DNA from: Calliphora vicina
Lineage: Eukaryota > Arthropoda > Insecta > Diptera > Calliphoridae
Reading direction: 5' to 3'
Length of the DNA stretch: 64,000 nt
NCBI RefSeq assembly: GCF_958450345.1
Contig: NC_088780.1
Span: 29,349,667 to 29,413,666 of the forward strand
The position numbers were made by a program, and so were the translations under genes. Shown in pieces: positions 1 through 10,944 of the stretch; positions within the stretch are counted from its first letter, which is position 1; the number at the start of each line of letters is the position of its first letter. The notes beneath the pieces were generated by a model that saw only the letters and a program-made list of their open reading frames with translations, did no database searches and was not told the DNA's origin.

Positions 1-172
1 ATGCATTAAGCGGAGAATAAAATTGGTTGACTTTTAACGTCGTTTTTTATTAATCCACTATGATTATTTTTAATGCTTTTTAAATTCTCAAATAAATTTA
101 AAAATCTCTTACAGTAAAAATCAAAGAAGCAGCTTTGAGGGAAATAGTTTGAGTGATACAAGTAGATAATAG
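1..172. other. AT-rich sequence, no gene seen
   Basis: No coding signal or repeat was recognised before the first transposable element. Confidence 0.4.
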
Positions 173-180
173 GTCGTTAC

Positions 181-1274
181 TAGTGTTTATAAACCGGTTA
201 ACCGGTTAACCGAAAAACCGGTTTTTCTTCGAAATCTCGGTTTTTTGCGAACCGGTTAATTTAAAATGTTGATTTTCGGTTAACCGGTTTATCCGGTTTT
301 TATCACTCGGTTAACCGGTTTTTAAAATTTAGGTTTAAAACTAAGAAATCTCATGGTTTTGTGCATTTTTTATATTTATTGTACAAACATTATTGGTCTG
401 ATTTGAAATCTAAACTGCTGATTTACAATATAAACCTATTTAGATTGATATTTTTAAGAATTACAATGATTCTAAATAGTAGAGGACGATGAGTTTACTT
501 AAAAACTTTTTCAGAATAAATTGCACATAATGAAACTATTGAATGAAATTAAATTCCGCAGAATTCTAGAAGTTAAGCAAAATCTTAATAATGATTCATT
601 ATAAACTTAGTGATGATTTTACCAAACGTCAAGTTGAATTTGATGTACATACCTTCTTTCAATCAATTTGACTTCATTAGTGTGTTTTGTTCTTAAAATT
701 TTATTTTATTATTAATTTCGTTAGCTTAGTGTACAAAGTCCTTTTCAGAAATAACAACGTTCCAAAATCCATAATTTTAAATATTTTTGAAATCTGATAA
801 TGGAGCTTTATTAATTATTTAGTGTGATTTATAATGACAAATAATCACAGCTAAGAAGAAATGCGTTTACATCTTATAGGTCCTTTTTTGGGACTTGCTA
901 CATTTTATGTTCCATATCAGAAAAATTTAATGAATAAACCAATAATTAAAACAAGTATATTATATATTTAGTAACATATTTATACTCAATTCCATTTGAC
1001 TGAGATAATAATTGTGAAATTTTTACAAAATAAAATGGACTTTGTATATTTATAGCTATTTAATATTAACCATTCCTGACTAATAAAAACTAAAAGTTTT
1101 AAAGCTGTATACACTTTATTGGACATTTTATGTTTTCTACATATATATGACGGTTAACCGGTTTAACCGGTTTTTTCGATGTCGGTTAACCGAAAAACCG
1201 GTTTTCTAAAAAAGCCCAATTTTCGGTTAACCGACAAACCGGTTTTTTAAAAAGTCGGTTTTTTATAAACACTA
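181..1274. mobile_element. hAT-type non-autonomous element rich in AACCGGTT
   Basis: The ends are inverted: TAGTGTTTATAAA opens the left side and TTTATAAACACTA closes the right. The 8-bp direct repeat GTCGTTAC sits immediately outside both ends (173-180 and 1275-1282), which is the hAT target-site duplication length. Both subterminal regions (about 190-310 and 1150-1260) are dense arrays of the self-complementary octamer AACCGGTT and variants. The AT-rich centre has no transposase-like frame, so the copy would depend on a transposase made elsewhere. The exact duplication and terminal repeats make the element boundaries firm; hAT membership is inferred from duplication length and end sequence. 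Confidence 0.8.
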
Positions 1275-1282
1275 GTCGTTAC

Positions 1283-2939
1283 TCATAGCCACCAGGGGCC
1301 GAATATAATTGGTTATTTGGATGTAAATAATACGAATGTCAACGAAGTTCATAAATAACAGATCAGATTACATCAGAGAATGAAAGTGCTTAGAAAGTTA
1401 TTATTATCCATGTTCTCTTTATGCCGCCCACTGCACTATGTCGAAAGTTCGAGTTAGAAACCAAAAAGAGAGCAATCAAAAGGCTTAGTCAAGAAATTTG
1501 AGAAACTTTTTTATTCAGTTCGCTTTCAAGTTTCTTCTTTATGTATATCCCCTATAGTAACTTGCCATTTCTTTTGAAACTGGCCCACTGTGTAATAGTT
1601 ATTGAAGTTTTATATCAACTGTAACAGTTTTAACATTTTCTTATTAATTCTATAAATTAATCAATCATACAAATTCGATTCCAGACGAAAACACTCTATC
1701 ATAACTTAAATCAGTTTAATATGAAGATTCTTGATTTATTTAAAAAGCAATTTATTACAGAGATCTATAGTTTCTTTACTTATGATTACGAAAGACAACA
1801 GCTGCATGTAAGTTTACTCAAAATCATTTTAAACTTCAATATTTATAATTGAATAATTAATTGTTTTTTTTTGCCAGCAATTTAAATCCTAAATCTCTAT
1901 AATAAGTAATTATTACTACACATGTTCATAAATAAATATTTAAACAATTTACCAGTATCTAGATACATTTGCAACAACTTACATCAAGTATGCAATTAGT
2001 TAAATATTTAAATGTGTAAGAGAAGTAGGTACTTATTATAACAAGTAACAAAGATTTACTTAACTTCTAACCATTATAATGGGATCAGTTTATAACCTTT
2101 TAATCAAGTTAACTAGAAAATAAACACACACTTGCATATAACTACATGTTTAGATAAAAGACAGAGATAGTGAAAAAAGGACAAAATAAAACTAAAACTG
2201 GGATAATGCAAAATGTGTCCATGAATGTGTGTAGATTATCATTTCTAATTACATAGAAATATACAAAGCATACACAAATAAAGTATATTATATACATACA
2301 CTAGCTTCACCCGATAATATTTGCTCGCCAAAGCATAGTAAAATTAAAAAATATCCCGAGTCAAGAACGCGACATTGGTATGCTTTAAAAGAGAAAAAAT
2401 AAAGATCTCTTAATCTTAATAGTTTTTTCTTGTTTCCAAGTTTCAATAGCATTTTAGTAGCACATGTTGGCTTTGTTGTTTTTTATATATTAGCACATAA
2501 ACATGAGTTCAAGAACGTATCGAAAGAATGTAACTCATTTTCGACTGCAACTACAGAAATGCAAATATCTGCGAAATTTAACATTCATTTTTAAAGCGAA
2601 TATTTTTTTATAATTAAAGTAGAATATTGCAGCATTTTTTTGAGCCACATGTCATTTTGAAACTTTAGTGTGATTTAGCAGGCGTCATTTATAACGCTAC
2701 ATATTTTCCCATCACGTTTGTAATAAGGATTTGTTCAAGTAATTTATTATTTATTGGTTCCAAATACTTTTTAAATGGTTAGATAAGGATATGTTTGGAG
2801 ATTATACAAATTTAGTTTTGTTTTATGCTTTAAGTTCTAACTAACCTCACAGTGTACCCACAGCAATTAAAGGATGTTTTTTAGAGGCGGAGAATTAAAA
2901 ATTGGCAACACTATTGTCTGTCTCAGCAGATTTGGCAGG
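1283..2939. other. AT-rich intergenic or intronic sequence
   Basis: About 1.65 kb of AT-rich sequence. I found no long open frame, RNA gene or repeat with clear ends. Confidence 0.4.
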
Positions 2940-3167
2940 TGTCGCACAGTGGCTCAGGATCGTTTTTCATCGGCCAAAACTCTTTAACTTTTGAACCGTA
3001 GAGATAGTTATTTTAAAATTTTTTTTTAATGGACAGATATTTTCTTTAGTTTTCTCCAGAAATTTAAAGCTAAAGTTGAACTATTAAATTTTTATAGCAT
3101 TTAGTATTTGATATATATTTTTTTTGTTTTTGCATCAGCTTACTTATAAAAAAGATATAAGCTGATA

Positions 3168-3620
3168 AAACAAGTAAAAAAGTATGTTCGGTCAAGCCCG
3201 ACCATATATAGTACCCTACAATATAATCTATTTACGTGAATGATTTTCAGAAGTCTATATAAATATTCTTTCTGTTGAATTTTATGTTTATACCAACACT
3301 TTTAAGAGATTTATGCTCGTTAAAGTGATTTTTGGAAGCGGAAATTATATGGGAGCTATGACTACTTATGGACCGATCATCATAAAATTAGGTGATATGA
3401 ATTCCAAATATATAAAACATATTTGGAGCAAAATTAGTGGAGAAACCTATATAAATTAACCATTTATGACAGATAAAGTCCAATTTCGGGAGAACATTTG
3501 TATGGGTGCTATGTGAAATAATGGACCGATTTCAGCCAATTTCGTTCTCGTTCCAAATTTGATAGCAAAATCTTCAAAATTGTGACTTGTAATTTGCACC
3601 AGTCATATAAACAGGTAAAA
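3168..3620 (+). mobile_element. DINE-1/mini-me-like repeat, type 1, 3'-truncated
   Basis: It starts with ACAAGTAAAAAAGTATG followed by a short hairpin (TCGGTCAAGCCCGA) and a version of the TACCCTACA motif, as in the longer copies at 16322, 23898 and 45404. Internal blocks shared with those copies include GGACCGATCATCAT and ATGGACCGATTTCAGCC. Similarity fades before the tetranucleotide block and the 3' hairpin, so this is a partial copy. It lies inside the Transib-like element at 2945-4686. Confidence 0.65.
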
Positions 3621-4017
3621 TGAAAATAGAAACAAATTTGGGAGTAATTTCATTCAAATGAAAAGGATGTTCAACCAACAGGTCCAAACAGGTCAACAAG
3701 TATATATGGGCTTAAAGAGAACACTTTGGCCTTTCTCCTGGTCGACTTATATTCCACTGAAATTAAAATTTGACTAAAATATAAAACCTGAGAAAGAACT
3801 TAATAACACAACAGTTATAAACGGTACAGTGACAAATCATACCAGTTCTTAAAAACTGTTATCCTACCAACATAACAAAAAAAATATCATCCAACTATCG
3901 ATAATAGTTTACGAGTAATGATAATTTACTACTGATCAAATTTACAAAAATCAAATTTTTTATAAAATAATATAAAATATATGACTTTGACATCATGCCA
4001 CGCTCACAATTGTCAAT

Positions 4018-4565
4018 ATTTATACCTTTCACCTTCGTGAGAATGGTTTATATAAGTTTGTCATTCCGTTTGTAATTTCCACAATATAATATTCCGACCC
4101 TATAAAGTATATATATTCTGGATCCTTATAGGTAGCGGAGTCGATTAAGCCATGTCCGCCTGTCTGTTGAAATCAATTTTCTGAAGACCCCAGATACTTT
4201 CTGGATCCAAATCTTCAATAATTTCGAGAAGTTTCCTATTTAAAATCGGTCCACAAGTGGCTGAGATATGAGGAAAAAACTAGGACAACCTCGATTTGTT
4301 ACCTATTTTTAACCTATATCTGGATTACTAAGTCATTCATATAGACAATATGGATATCTAATGATAGATATTTCAAAGACCTTTGCAGCGACGTATATTT
4401 GACCAATTTGTCAAAATCGGAACAAATATTTTTTAACACGAATTTTGGTTTTTTCACCAAAAAAAAAATTAATAAAAACAAAAAAAAAAAAAATTTAAAT
4501 AACAATTCGAATTTTTTTTTTTAAATGAAAAAAAAACAGCCGAATATAGCTCTCTTACTTGTTTT
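4018..4565 (-). mobile_element. DINE-1/mini-me-like repeat, type 2
   Basis: On the minus strand it runs from ACAAGTAAGAGAGCTATA (plus-strand end 4565) to a 3' hairpin of the AAGGGTATA type near 4018. A GTCCGCCTGTCTGTTGA block is the tetranucleotide proto-microsatellite region typical of mini-me/DINE-1 repeats. The short open frame in it is a by-product of the repeat. It is nested in the Transib-like element. Confidence 0.7.
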
Positions 4566-4731
4566 ATCTAAAGGTAGCCAACTTTGTTTCAATATTTTTA
4601 CTATTGAATTGCATTAAAATTTTGGAAATCGGGGTTAACAAAAAGTTGGACTAATGGCCGATGAAATTCAGTACTGAGCCACCGTGTGTCGGTTGTTTTG
4701 AGGTTAGTTTATGATTAATATAATTTAGTTC

Positions 4732-4900
4732 GAAAATCATGCTTCAATTCGACAAACTCATCGTGCATTACGTGTATTTTATTGTGTTCATAATCATCCA
4801 TCAGAGCGATTAATTCTAGAAACTATGGATCGTTTTCCCGAAAAATTCCGTATAGTATGCACAGAACAAGCGGTTGACGGTGTGCAGTGGTTCGCGGTAC
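4732..4900 (+). pseudogene. Tc1/mariner transposase N-terminal remnant
   Basis: A frame reads RQTHRALRVFYCVHNHPSER, followed by an arrangement resembling the linker between the two helix-turn-helix motifs of insect mariner-like transposases (compare SVRETFRALRPFY in the minus-strand pseudogene at 39940-40560). Only about 40-50 residues of similarity survive and no catalytic domain is present. Assignment rests on the RALR-x-FY motif and is moderate. Confidence 0.4.
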
Positions 4901-5070
4901 AGAGATATGCTTACTAACTCTGAAAATCATATTCCCGAAATCATATTTGAACGCTAATGCCATAAAATGATCTAATAAATAAAGCCAACTGCATGCAGAT
5001 TAAAAGAGTTTTTCTCTATTCCATTTCAATCTATAAAAAACACCCTCTAAATACATATGCAGCAAAGCTT

Positions 5071-5740
5071 ATTATACCCTTCACCATGAGTGGCAAGGGT
5101 ATATATAAGTTTGTCATTCCGTTTGTAATTTCTACATTTTTCATTTGCGACCCCTCAAAGTATATATATTCTGAATCGTTATAGATAGCGGATTCAATAT
5201 AGCCATGTCCGTCTGTCCGTCTGTGTGTTGTCCCCAAATAACTTACATACACGAATGATACATCAATATCTCCGAAATTCTTCCGACTCGGTTGCTGTTT
5301 AAAATCGAGAAAATCGGTCCACAAATTGCTGAGATATAAGGAAAAAACCAGGACAACCTCGATTTTTGACCTATATTTGACCCATATCTGGATTACTAAA
5401 TCATTATTATAAACAATATGGATACCTAATGATAGATATTTCAAAGTCCTGTGCAACGACGTATATAAGACCATAGTAAGTTGGACCTACAATGGGCCAA
5501 AATCGGAAAAAATATTTTTTAACCCGAATTTTTTTTTCACCAAAAAAAATTTTTTTAAAATTAAAAAAAAAAAATTTAAAATTTAAAAAAAAAAAAATTT
5601 AAAACAATTTCGAAAAAACAACTGAAAAAAAATTTAAATTTTGTTTACCTAAAAATATTTAAAATTTTTATTTTAAAGTATAATTTGGTGAAGGGTATAT
5701 AAGATTCGGCACAGCCGAATATAGCTCTCTTACTTGTTTT
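5071..5740 (-). mobile_element. DINE-1/mini-me-like repeat, type 2, near full length
   Basis: The minus-strand copy begins at 5740 with ACAAGTAAGAGAGC and the TTCGGCTGTGCCGAA hairpin, has an A/T-rich homopolymer section, the CCGTCTGTCCGTCTG block and the conserved GGAATGACAAACTTATATA segment. It ends at a hairpin containing TATACCC and its complement at about 5071-5100. Both open frames in this interval lie within the repeat and show no protein-family motif. Confidence 0.75.
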
Positions 5741-7124
5741 AAGGATCACATTATATATTTATATGTAGTAGACTTGAGCGCAAAAAAGACATTGTTGTTT
5801 ACAGTATAACTAAGTGAAATTATGAAATATCAAGAAATATATATGTAGGTTTGTAAGTGGCTGGAAAATCCCTTTCAAATGATACCCGATATTAAATGTA
5901 TTGTTTTGGGATAAAACACAATTTTTTTCAAAAAACTTTAAAAATACTTTTTTTTAAATAAACCAGGGTTTATTTCCAGAGCGGTAACAAAATCACTTTT
6001 TTTTGGTCTTCATACTAAGCGAGTCGCTCTAATATATACATATGTATGTACCTTGTAGTAAGTAGAAGAGTTTTAACATTTATTCATTCATTCGTAGGTT
6101 CGTTCATTCATTCATTGAAGTAATTATAATGTATTAACATAACTGGTCATTAAAATAATGATAATGAATGTAAGGTAATGATACACATGAGACCTTAAGT
6201 TTGTGGCTGAAATTTCATTTATAAAGAATTCATATGATTGGTATTACATTTATGGGCACAAACACACAGTTTTACAAGGATATTAGTAAATACATATGTA
6301 TGTATGTTTGTAGAACTTATAAAATATGTATGTAAATGTAAGTTAAAGGATATTACAATTTGTTAGTTGTATCTATGAGATGAAATATATTAAACTTATT
6401 TTATATTTAAATGTGTACTGTCAGTTTGCTTAATCATTTATTTATTCCATTTTTTTTATTTTTGGAAAATTTGTCATTTAATTTTATAATTTTGTTTAAC
6501 AAATATTTATGTCAGGTGTAAAAGTTCAGTATTAATTGTTAATGTGTTTCTATTTTTAACTAAATCCCGCTTATTATTACTATTAGAAGTTGAAAAGTTT
6601 TTTAAGGATAATGACAACATTATGGGATTTCGTTGATGAGCTAAAGTTTTATGATGCATATTGTAATTTTATTAAACTGTACAGAGACTTGGGAAGTATG
6701 TTCGTACGTCAAGTTTGATAAAGAGTTGGTAATATGAAGAAAATTTATTATTCTGGCTCATTTATAAAAATCCAAAGTAAATAAATATTAATATGATATT
6801 TAAACATTTGGGAGATTGAAGACCGGATCATATAATATGATCATATGTTTATAATTATAGTCTTTATCCTGTAACTGAAATAATCCTTAGGATAGTATAT
6901 AAATATCTCGCTTAATTGGTCCAATTAATGTACAACTTTAAATGTTCCATTAAGAAATAGTTTTTACTTAATCGAAAATCAATTTTTTCATTTAATGAAA
7001 TATTAATTAATAGCCCATTAGTTAGTAATTTTGTGATTTCGATCGAAATCAACTCGAAATTAAGTAATTTCCAATACATTTTGGTAATTCGCAAAGTAAA
7101 TTATGTTGCTTACTTTCGATGAAA
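5741..7124. other. AT-rich sequence, no gene seen
   Basis: About 1.4 kb without a supported feature. It holds short TTCATTCATTCA and ATGTATGTA simple repeats near 6080-6120 and 6295-6310. Confidence 0.4.
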
Positions 7125-7798
7125 TTAACTTGAGATTACAATGAATGGCAAATACAAGTACCATCGCCATTTTCCATTAAGTAATTCAATTAGGATTGGC
7201 CGTGGATTTTTTCTGCTCCATAGATTTGCGTTTGATGTTGTTGCAAGCCAGAATACCCGAAGAATTCTTCGCAAGCATCGGTTGACAAATACCTGGCAGC
7301 GCGTTCCACGTCTCACTGGTATATAGGAGTAAGAATTTGACACTGCTGCTGAACAGCTTTATATATTGGACTTAACATGCCGAATGCTTGACTGGATTTT
7401 GATATTCGGTAAGCCACATCATTAGTAGAACTGCCAGTATCAAGGTATTCAATGAGTTCATTGATGCCCCATCTTATTTCTCTGCTAGCTCGAGATGCGT
7501 TACATAAGATAACGTCAAGCACAATATTGAACAGTAAATGTAACAATACACATCCTTGCCAGACTCTTATAAGCACTTCGAAGCGGTTGCTTTGGTTATT
7601 GTCATGCTCAACTCGACAACTAACATTATTATAGAGCGATTGGATAAGACTTATAAGTTTTGGTGCAATACCTTTAAAAGGAAGAGCGCTCCATATCGCG
7701 TCGTGTCTAAAAGCATCGAAAGTTTTTTCGAAGTCGATAAAGACAACATACACAGGTGACTGTCATTCGTTGGACTGTTCCGCAATCATCCGCATGGT
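7125..7798 (-). pseudogene. Non-LTR retrotransposon reverse transcriptase fragment
   Basis: Read on the minus strand, the upstream part gives MRMIAEQSNE, then an in-frame TGA where relatives have Trp, then QSPVYVVFIDFEKTFDAF, the palm motif that carries the first catalytic Asp in LINE reverse transcriptases. It continues through ALPFKGIAPKLISLIQSLY and VWQGCVLLHLLF (normally RQGC-LSP-LF). The YADD active-site region is missing: frame GINELIEYLDT runs into unrelated residues. A second frame (7125-7343) holds the C-terminal piece VNRCLRRILRVFW ... LLNGKWRW, which follows the reverse transcriptase in the same families. So this is a deleted, frameshifted copy lacking endonuclease and active site. 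The plus-strand pseudogene at 42848-43850 is the same family. Clade is uncertain. Confidence 0.75.
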
Positions 7799-7996
7799 AT
7801 TGAAGTGATCACCTTCTCATGCCCAAGTTCAGGCAAAGTAGCTTGGGATATTCTGTTATTTATAATGTGCTCTATAATTAAAACATTCTATTTGAGTTAT
7901 TGACTTAAAAAAATGGTTTCTAAATATTTTAAGCTGTGAGTGAAAGTAATTAATGGGTCAATAAAATCAGTATAAACACTTTAAATTTTGGTTATA

Positions 7997-9060
7997 TTGG
8001 GTGTGTGACTTAAAAATGAGAAATTTTATTCTTTTTTGCTTCGAAAATGTGGAATTTTGTACCAAGGAAATTCTACAAGTAAGTTTTGGTTTACTTTTAT
8101 AATTTGAAAAAAAGTGCCGCTGAAGCGCACCAATTGCTCACCAAATCTTATGGTAAATGTGTTCCATCAGTTTCAACTTGCGAGAGATGTTTTGTACGGT
8201 TCAGAAGTGGTGATTTTGACACGGAAGGCAAATATCGCCCAGGCCAGCCAAACAATTTTGAAGACCAAGAATTGGGGGGCATTCGTCCATGAAGATTGTT
8301 GTCAAACTCAACAAGAGCTTGCAAAATCATTGGGAGCTACTCAACTAGCAAATTTCAAAATGTTTGCAAGCAGCAGGATTCATTCAAAATAAGGAAAATT
8401 GGGTTTATGCTGCTTGAACTTTAAAAAGAAAATCATTTTTGCACCGAAAAATTACTTCCAATGAAAAATAAATTCATTACGATAACCTGAAGGGTAAGAG
8501 ATCGTATGTGAAGACTGGAAAACCAGTCGAATCGACACCTAAGCCAAATATTTGGTGGGACCAAAAGGGTACAATCTATTATGAGCTGCTGAAATCTGGA
8601 GAGACCATTACAGGGAACCTGTACCAATCACAACTGATTCATTTGAAGCGAAAATAATATTCGGCCAGATATGAAACTGTAATATTCCATTATGACAACA
8701 CTCGGACACATTTTGTAATACCTGTTAAAAACTATTTAGAATTAAGTGGCTGATATGTTGTACATCACCCGTTTTATAGTACAGACCTTTCCTCGTCCGA
8801 CTACTATTTGCTTCGATCAAAACAGAACGCTTTCTCTGGGATATGATTCACTTTGGAACAAAGTATCCGATTGCTAGATTCGTTCTTGGCCTCAAAATAT
8901 GAGCAGTTCTTTTGACCCGGAATCCATATGTTGCCAGAAAGATGGGAAAATATCATAGTTAACAATGGCCAATACGTTGAATAGATTTATATTGTACAAA
9001 TGTTTAAAAATTAAAGCTAAATATTTAAAAAACTTCCGCCTTTTTAAGTCATACTCTCAA
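7997..9060 (+). mobile_element. mariner element with both ends, transposase decayed
   Basis: The left end TTGGGTGTGTGACTTAAAAA follows a TA at 7995-7996; the right end, reversed, reads TTGAGAGTATGACTTAAAAA and is followed by TA at 9061-9062. The TA duplication and the 1064-bp length fit mariner. Between the ends lies a decayed mariner transposase. Confidence 0.82.
8065..8986 (+). pseudogene. mariner (DD34D) transposase pseudogene
   Basis: The N-terminal helix-turn-helix region is recognisable from 8086 as YFYNLKKSAAEAHQLL and FVRFRSGDFDTEGKYRPGQP. The catalytic part follows with frame changes: RKSFLHRK, then IHYDNL with the first Asp changed to Asn (SNEK for GDEK) and the next Trp codon now TAA; KRSYVKTGKPVESTPKPN; YYELLKSGETITGNLYQSQL; FHYDNTRTH with the second Asp kept; and STDLSSSDYYLLRS with the third Asp, 34 residues after the second. 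It ends with MLPERWENIIVNNGQYVE and a stop. The DD34D spacing and motifs place it in mariner proper; stops, frameshifts and the lost first Asp make it inactive. Confidence 0.85.
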
Positions 9061-9174
9061 TAATTTCGAGCTGAAATTAAGTACCCAGCTAAAATTTTGT
9101 GAATTTTGTTAATGGCAACTAGTTAACTAGTAGAGTAGATACTTATTTTTATACAAGTGGTAAGAAACATTTGT

Positions 9175-9250
9175 ATGTAGCTCAGCTGTCTAGTGTGTTT
9201 GACTGAAAAACGAGACGTTAGTTGTTCAACACCATTTCAAACCTTTAATT
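9175..9250 (+). repeat. tRNA-Phe-like pseudogene or tRNA-derived SINE head
   Basis: TAGCTCAGCTGTCTAGTG resembles the D arm and A box of eukaryotic tRNAs. It is followed by TTTGACTGAAAAACGAGA, which looks like an anticodon arm with a GAA (Phe) loop, then a weak T-arm-like GTTGTTCAACACC. The T stem and acceptor stem do not pair well, so a functional tRNA is unlikely. Confidence 0.4.
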
Positions 9251-9324
9251 TTTTAGTTCATATTATATTAATTTATATGTTTATGTTAAAACCATTATTA
9301 ACTTACGACAAAATAACTCGTAAT

Positions 9325-9402
9325 GACTGCATAAGCAGCTAGACTTTGAACACAAACAAATCAATAAGCATGCCGGTTCGATTCCCACACGAGGCATTTT
9401 TT
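9325..9402 (+). repeat. Second tRNA-like segment with a good B box
   Basis: GGTTCGATTCCCACACGAG matches the RNA polymerase III B-box consensus GGTTCGANTCC and ends in a GAGGCA acceptor-like sequence. The upstream half (GCATAAGCAGCTAGAC) only loosely fits an A box. It may be the broken second half of a tRNA pseudogene or SINE together with the segment at 9175. Confidence 0.35.
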
Positions 9403-10734
9403 TCGTTAGTTGTTTTTTAGCTACATATCATTGGGGTTAATGTAAGTACATTTGTTAGCAGGAAGCATGACTTTTTTCAAAACGCGTACAAAAACAAGTA
9501 GATTTCAATCAACTAAAAATGAAAATCTAACTTTAACACTCCATGAAAAATTATGGACTTTTGAAAGCCTTTTCGTGAAATGGTGAAATGTGCGTCGTCA
9601 TGATCATTTTTGAAACGTGTTTCTATTCATTTAAACAATTTCCCTGCGATTTTAATTCTTCGAATTTCCCATTTTTAAATCTTTCCACTTTATAACCACA
9701 AATCTAAATTTCTAAATAATTTCACATTTAAAATGTAACTTCCTTATTAAGTCAACCAAAATGGATAATATACAATTCCCCGTTTTTTTCTTCTATAAAT
9801 CATTTTAATAATACAAAATAAATGTAGATATGTATGAGTATTATAATCTTGTTTAAATTTATATACAAACATAGTCAAAAATGAATATGAAAATCAGTAT
9901 TGTCATTGTTGTCTTATTAAATATTTAAACAATTGTCAATTGTTACCTGTCATACGTGTATCGAAGAGAGTGACTTTTATTTCATTTTATTTTAATTTCA
10001 TAAATAATACAACAAGAGGAAACCAAATAAGTCAAACAATTTATGACATAGATACAAAAAACATATGAATGTGTGTGGCTTATAGATACTCTGTCGTCTA
10101 TTATTTTAGCAGTAAAACTCATCATGTGAATAAAACAAACTTATAAACTTATGGAAGATGTTTACCCTGCAGTCCTTGGAACTAAATCGAAAAGGACGAA
10201 TTATATAGACATAAAAATAGCACCATTGTTTAACCGCTAACCTACTTTTTTTAATTTTCATTTTGTTAGATATTCTTAATTACTCAATCTAGAACTAGCG
10301 ATCTTGAATTGCCATCGTGTGAATAACTTTCATTACAAAATTAACTAATAACAATGATCGTAGTAACTTCCACATAAAGGCCTTTCTAAGTAGTGTCTAA
10401 AGCTAATGCTAAGTTGCAAAATGGCACCTTTAAAACTGCAGGGTAAATACAAATCAGTTTATAAATATTTAAATATATACTTAATACGTGTGTACGTGTA
10501 TGCATACTTATTACACCCAGCGGCGTATTGGTGTGTATGACAAGGATTATTTTCTCTATATTGTGGCAAACTCAATGGCAGAAGCAAGTTTATGAATTTA
10601 GATTTAAGTGATTTTGGTTTGTTATAATTTAGTAAAATCAAGAAAATTTAAGAATTTCAACAAGTTGGAATACCAGAAACGCTTGTACGGGGTGTTAAAT
10701 ACACATGAACCAACCATAACTACAATAAGAAAGG

Positions 10735-10930
10735 CATGTCAGGAGAGATCGTAGCACAGTGCTTAGTTCCCATACATATATCGAATAGGCAAAACTAGAG
10801 GAAATCGCCCAGGCTAGCAAAAAAAGTTTGAAAAGCAAGAATTGGAGGTATTAGTCCATGTCAAACTCAACATAAGCGTAAAAGATCGTGCCTGAAGTCC
10901 GACCAACCAGCCGAATAGGCACCAAAGCAG
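10735..10930 (+). pseudogene. mariner transposase scrap, internally deleted
   Basis: Fragments equivalent to the RPGQP-x-KFE-x-QELE and CQTQ segments of the element at 8065-8986 occur near 10805-10870, followed without the intervening 100 or so residues by the region matching KRSYVKPGQPAESTPKP. It is too decayed for a continuous frame. The order and the shared nucleotide similarity (for example CGCCCAGGC and AAGAATTGG) support the call. Confidence 0.5.
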
Positions 10931-10944
10931 TTTTTTTGGTTCTT

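Larger units (their letters stand above)
2945..4686. mobile_element. Transib-like element, copy 1, with two nested DINE-like insertions
   Basis: The left end reads CACAGTGGCTCAG and continues to TTTCATCGGCCA; the right end is the reverse complement with one change in the first seven bases (CACGGTG). The 5-bp repeat TGTCG lies directly outside each end (2940-2944 and 4687-4691). A CACAGTG-type terminus plus a GC-rich 5-bp duplication is the signature of Transib transposons, the relatives of RAG1. No transposase is visible. Most of the interior is two later insertions (3168-3620 and 4018-4565). The superfamily call is inference; a different CACAGTG-ended family with 5-bp duplications is possible. 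Confidence 0.62.
9061..10734. other. AT-rich sequence with two tRNA-like stretches
   Basis: Apart from the two tRNA-like segments listed separately, I see no coding or repeat feature. Confidence 0.4.

Noticed and set aside
181..310. Short regularly spaced repeats suggesting a CRISPR-like array
   Set aside because: The AACCGGTT units are palindromic, irregularly spaced, lie within a hAT-type element with an exact duplication, and the genome is eukaryotic.
5031..5474. 147-residue minus-strand frame
   Set aside because: It lies wholly in a DINE-like repeat; equivalent frames with stops occur in the other copies.
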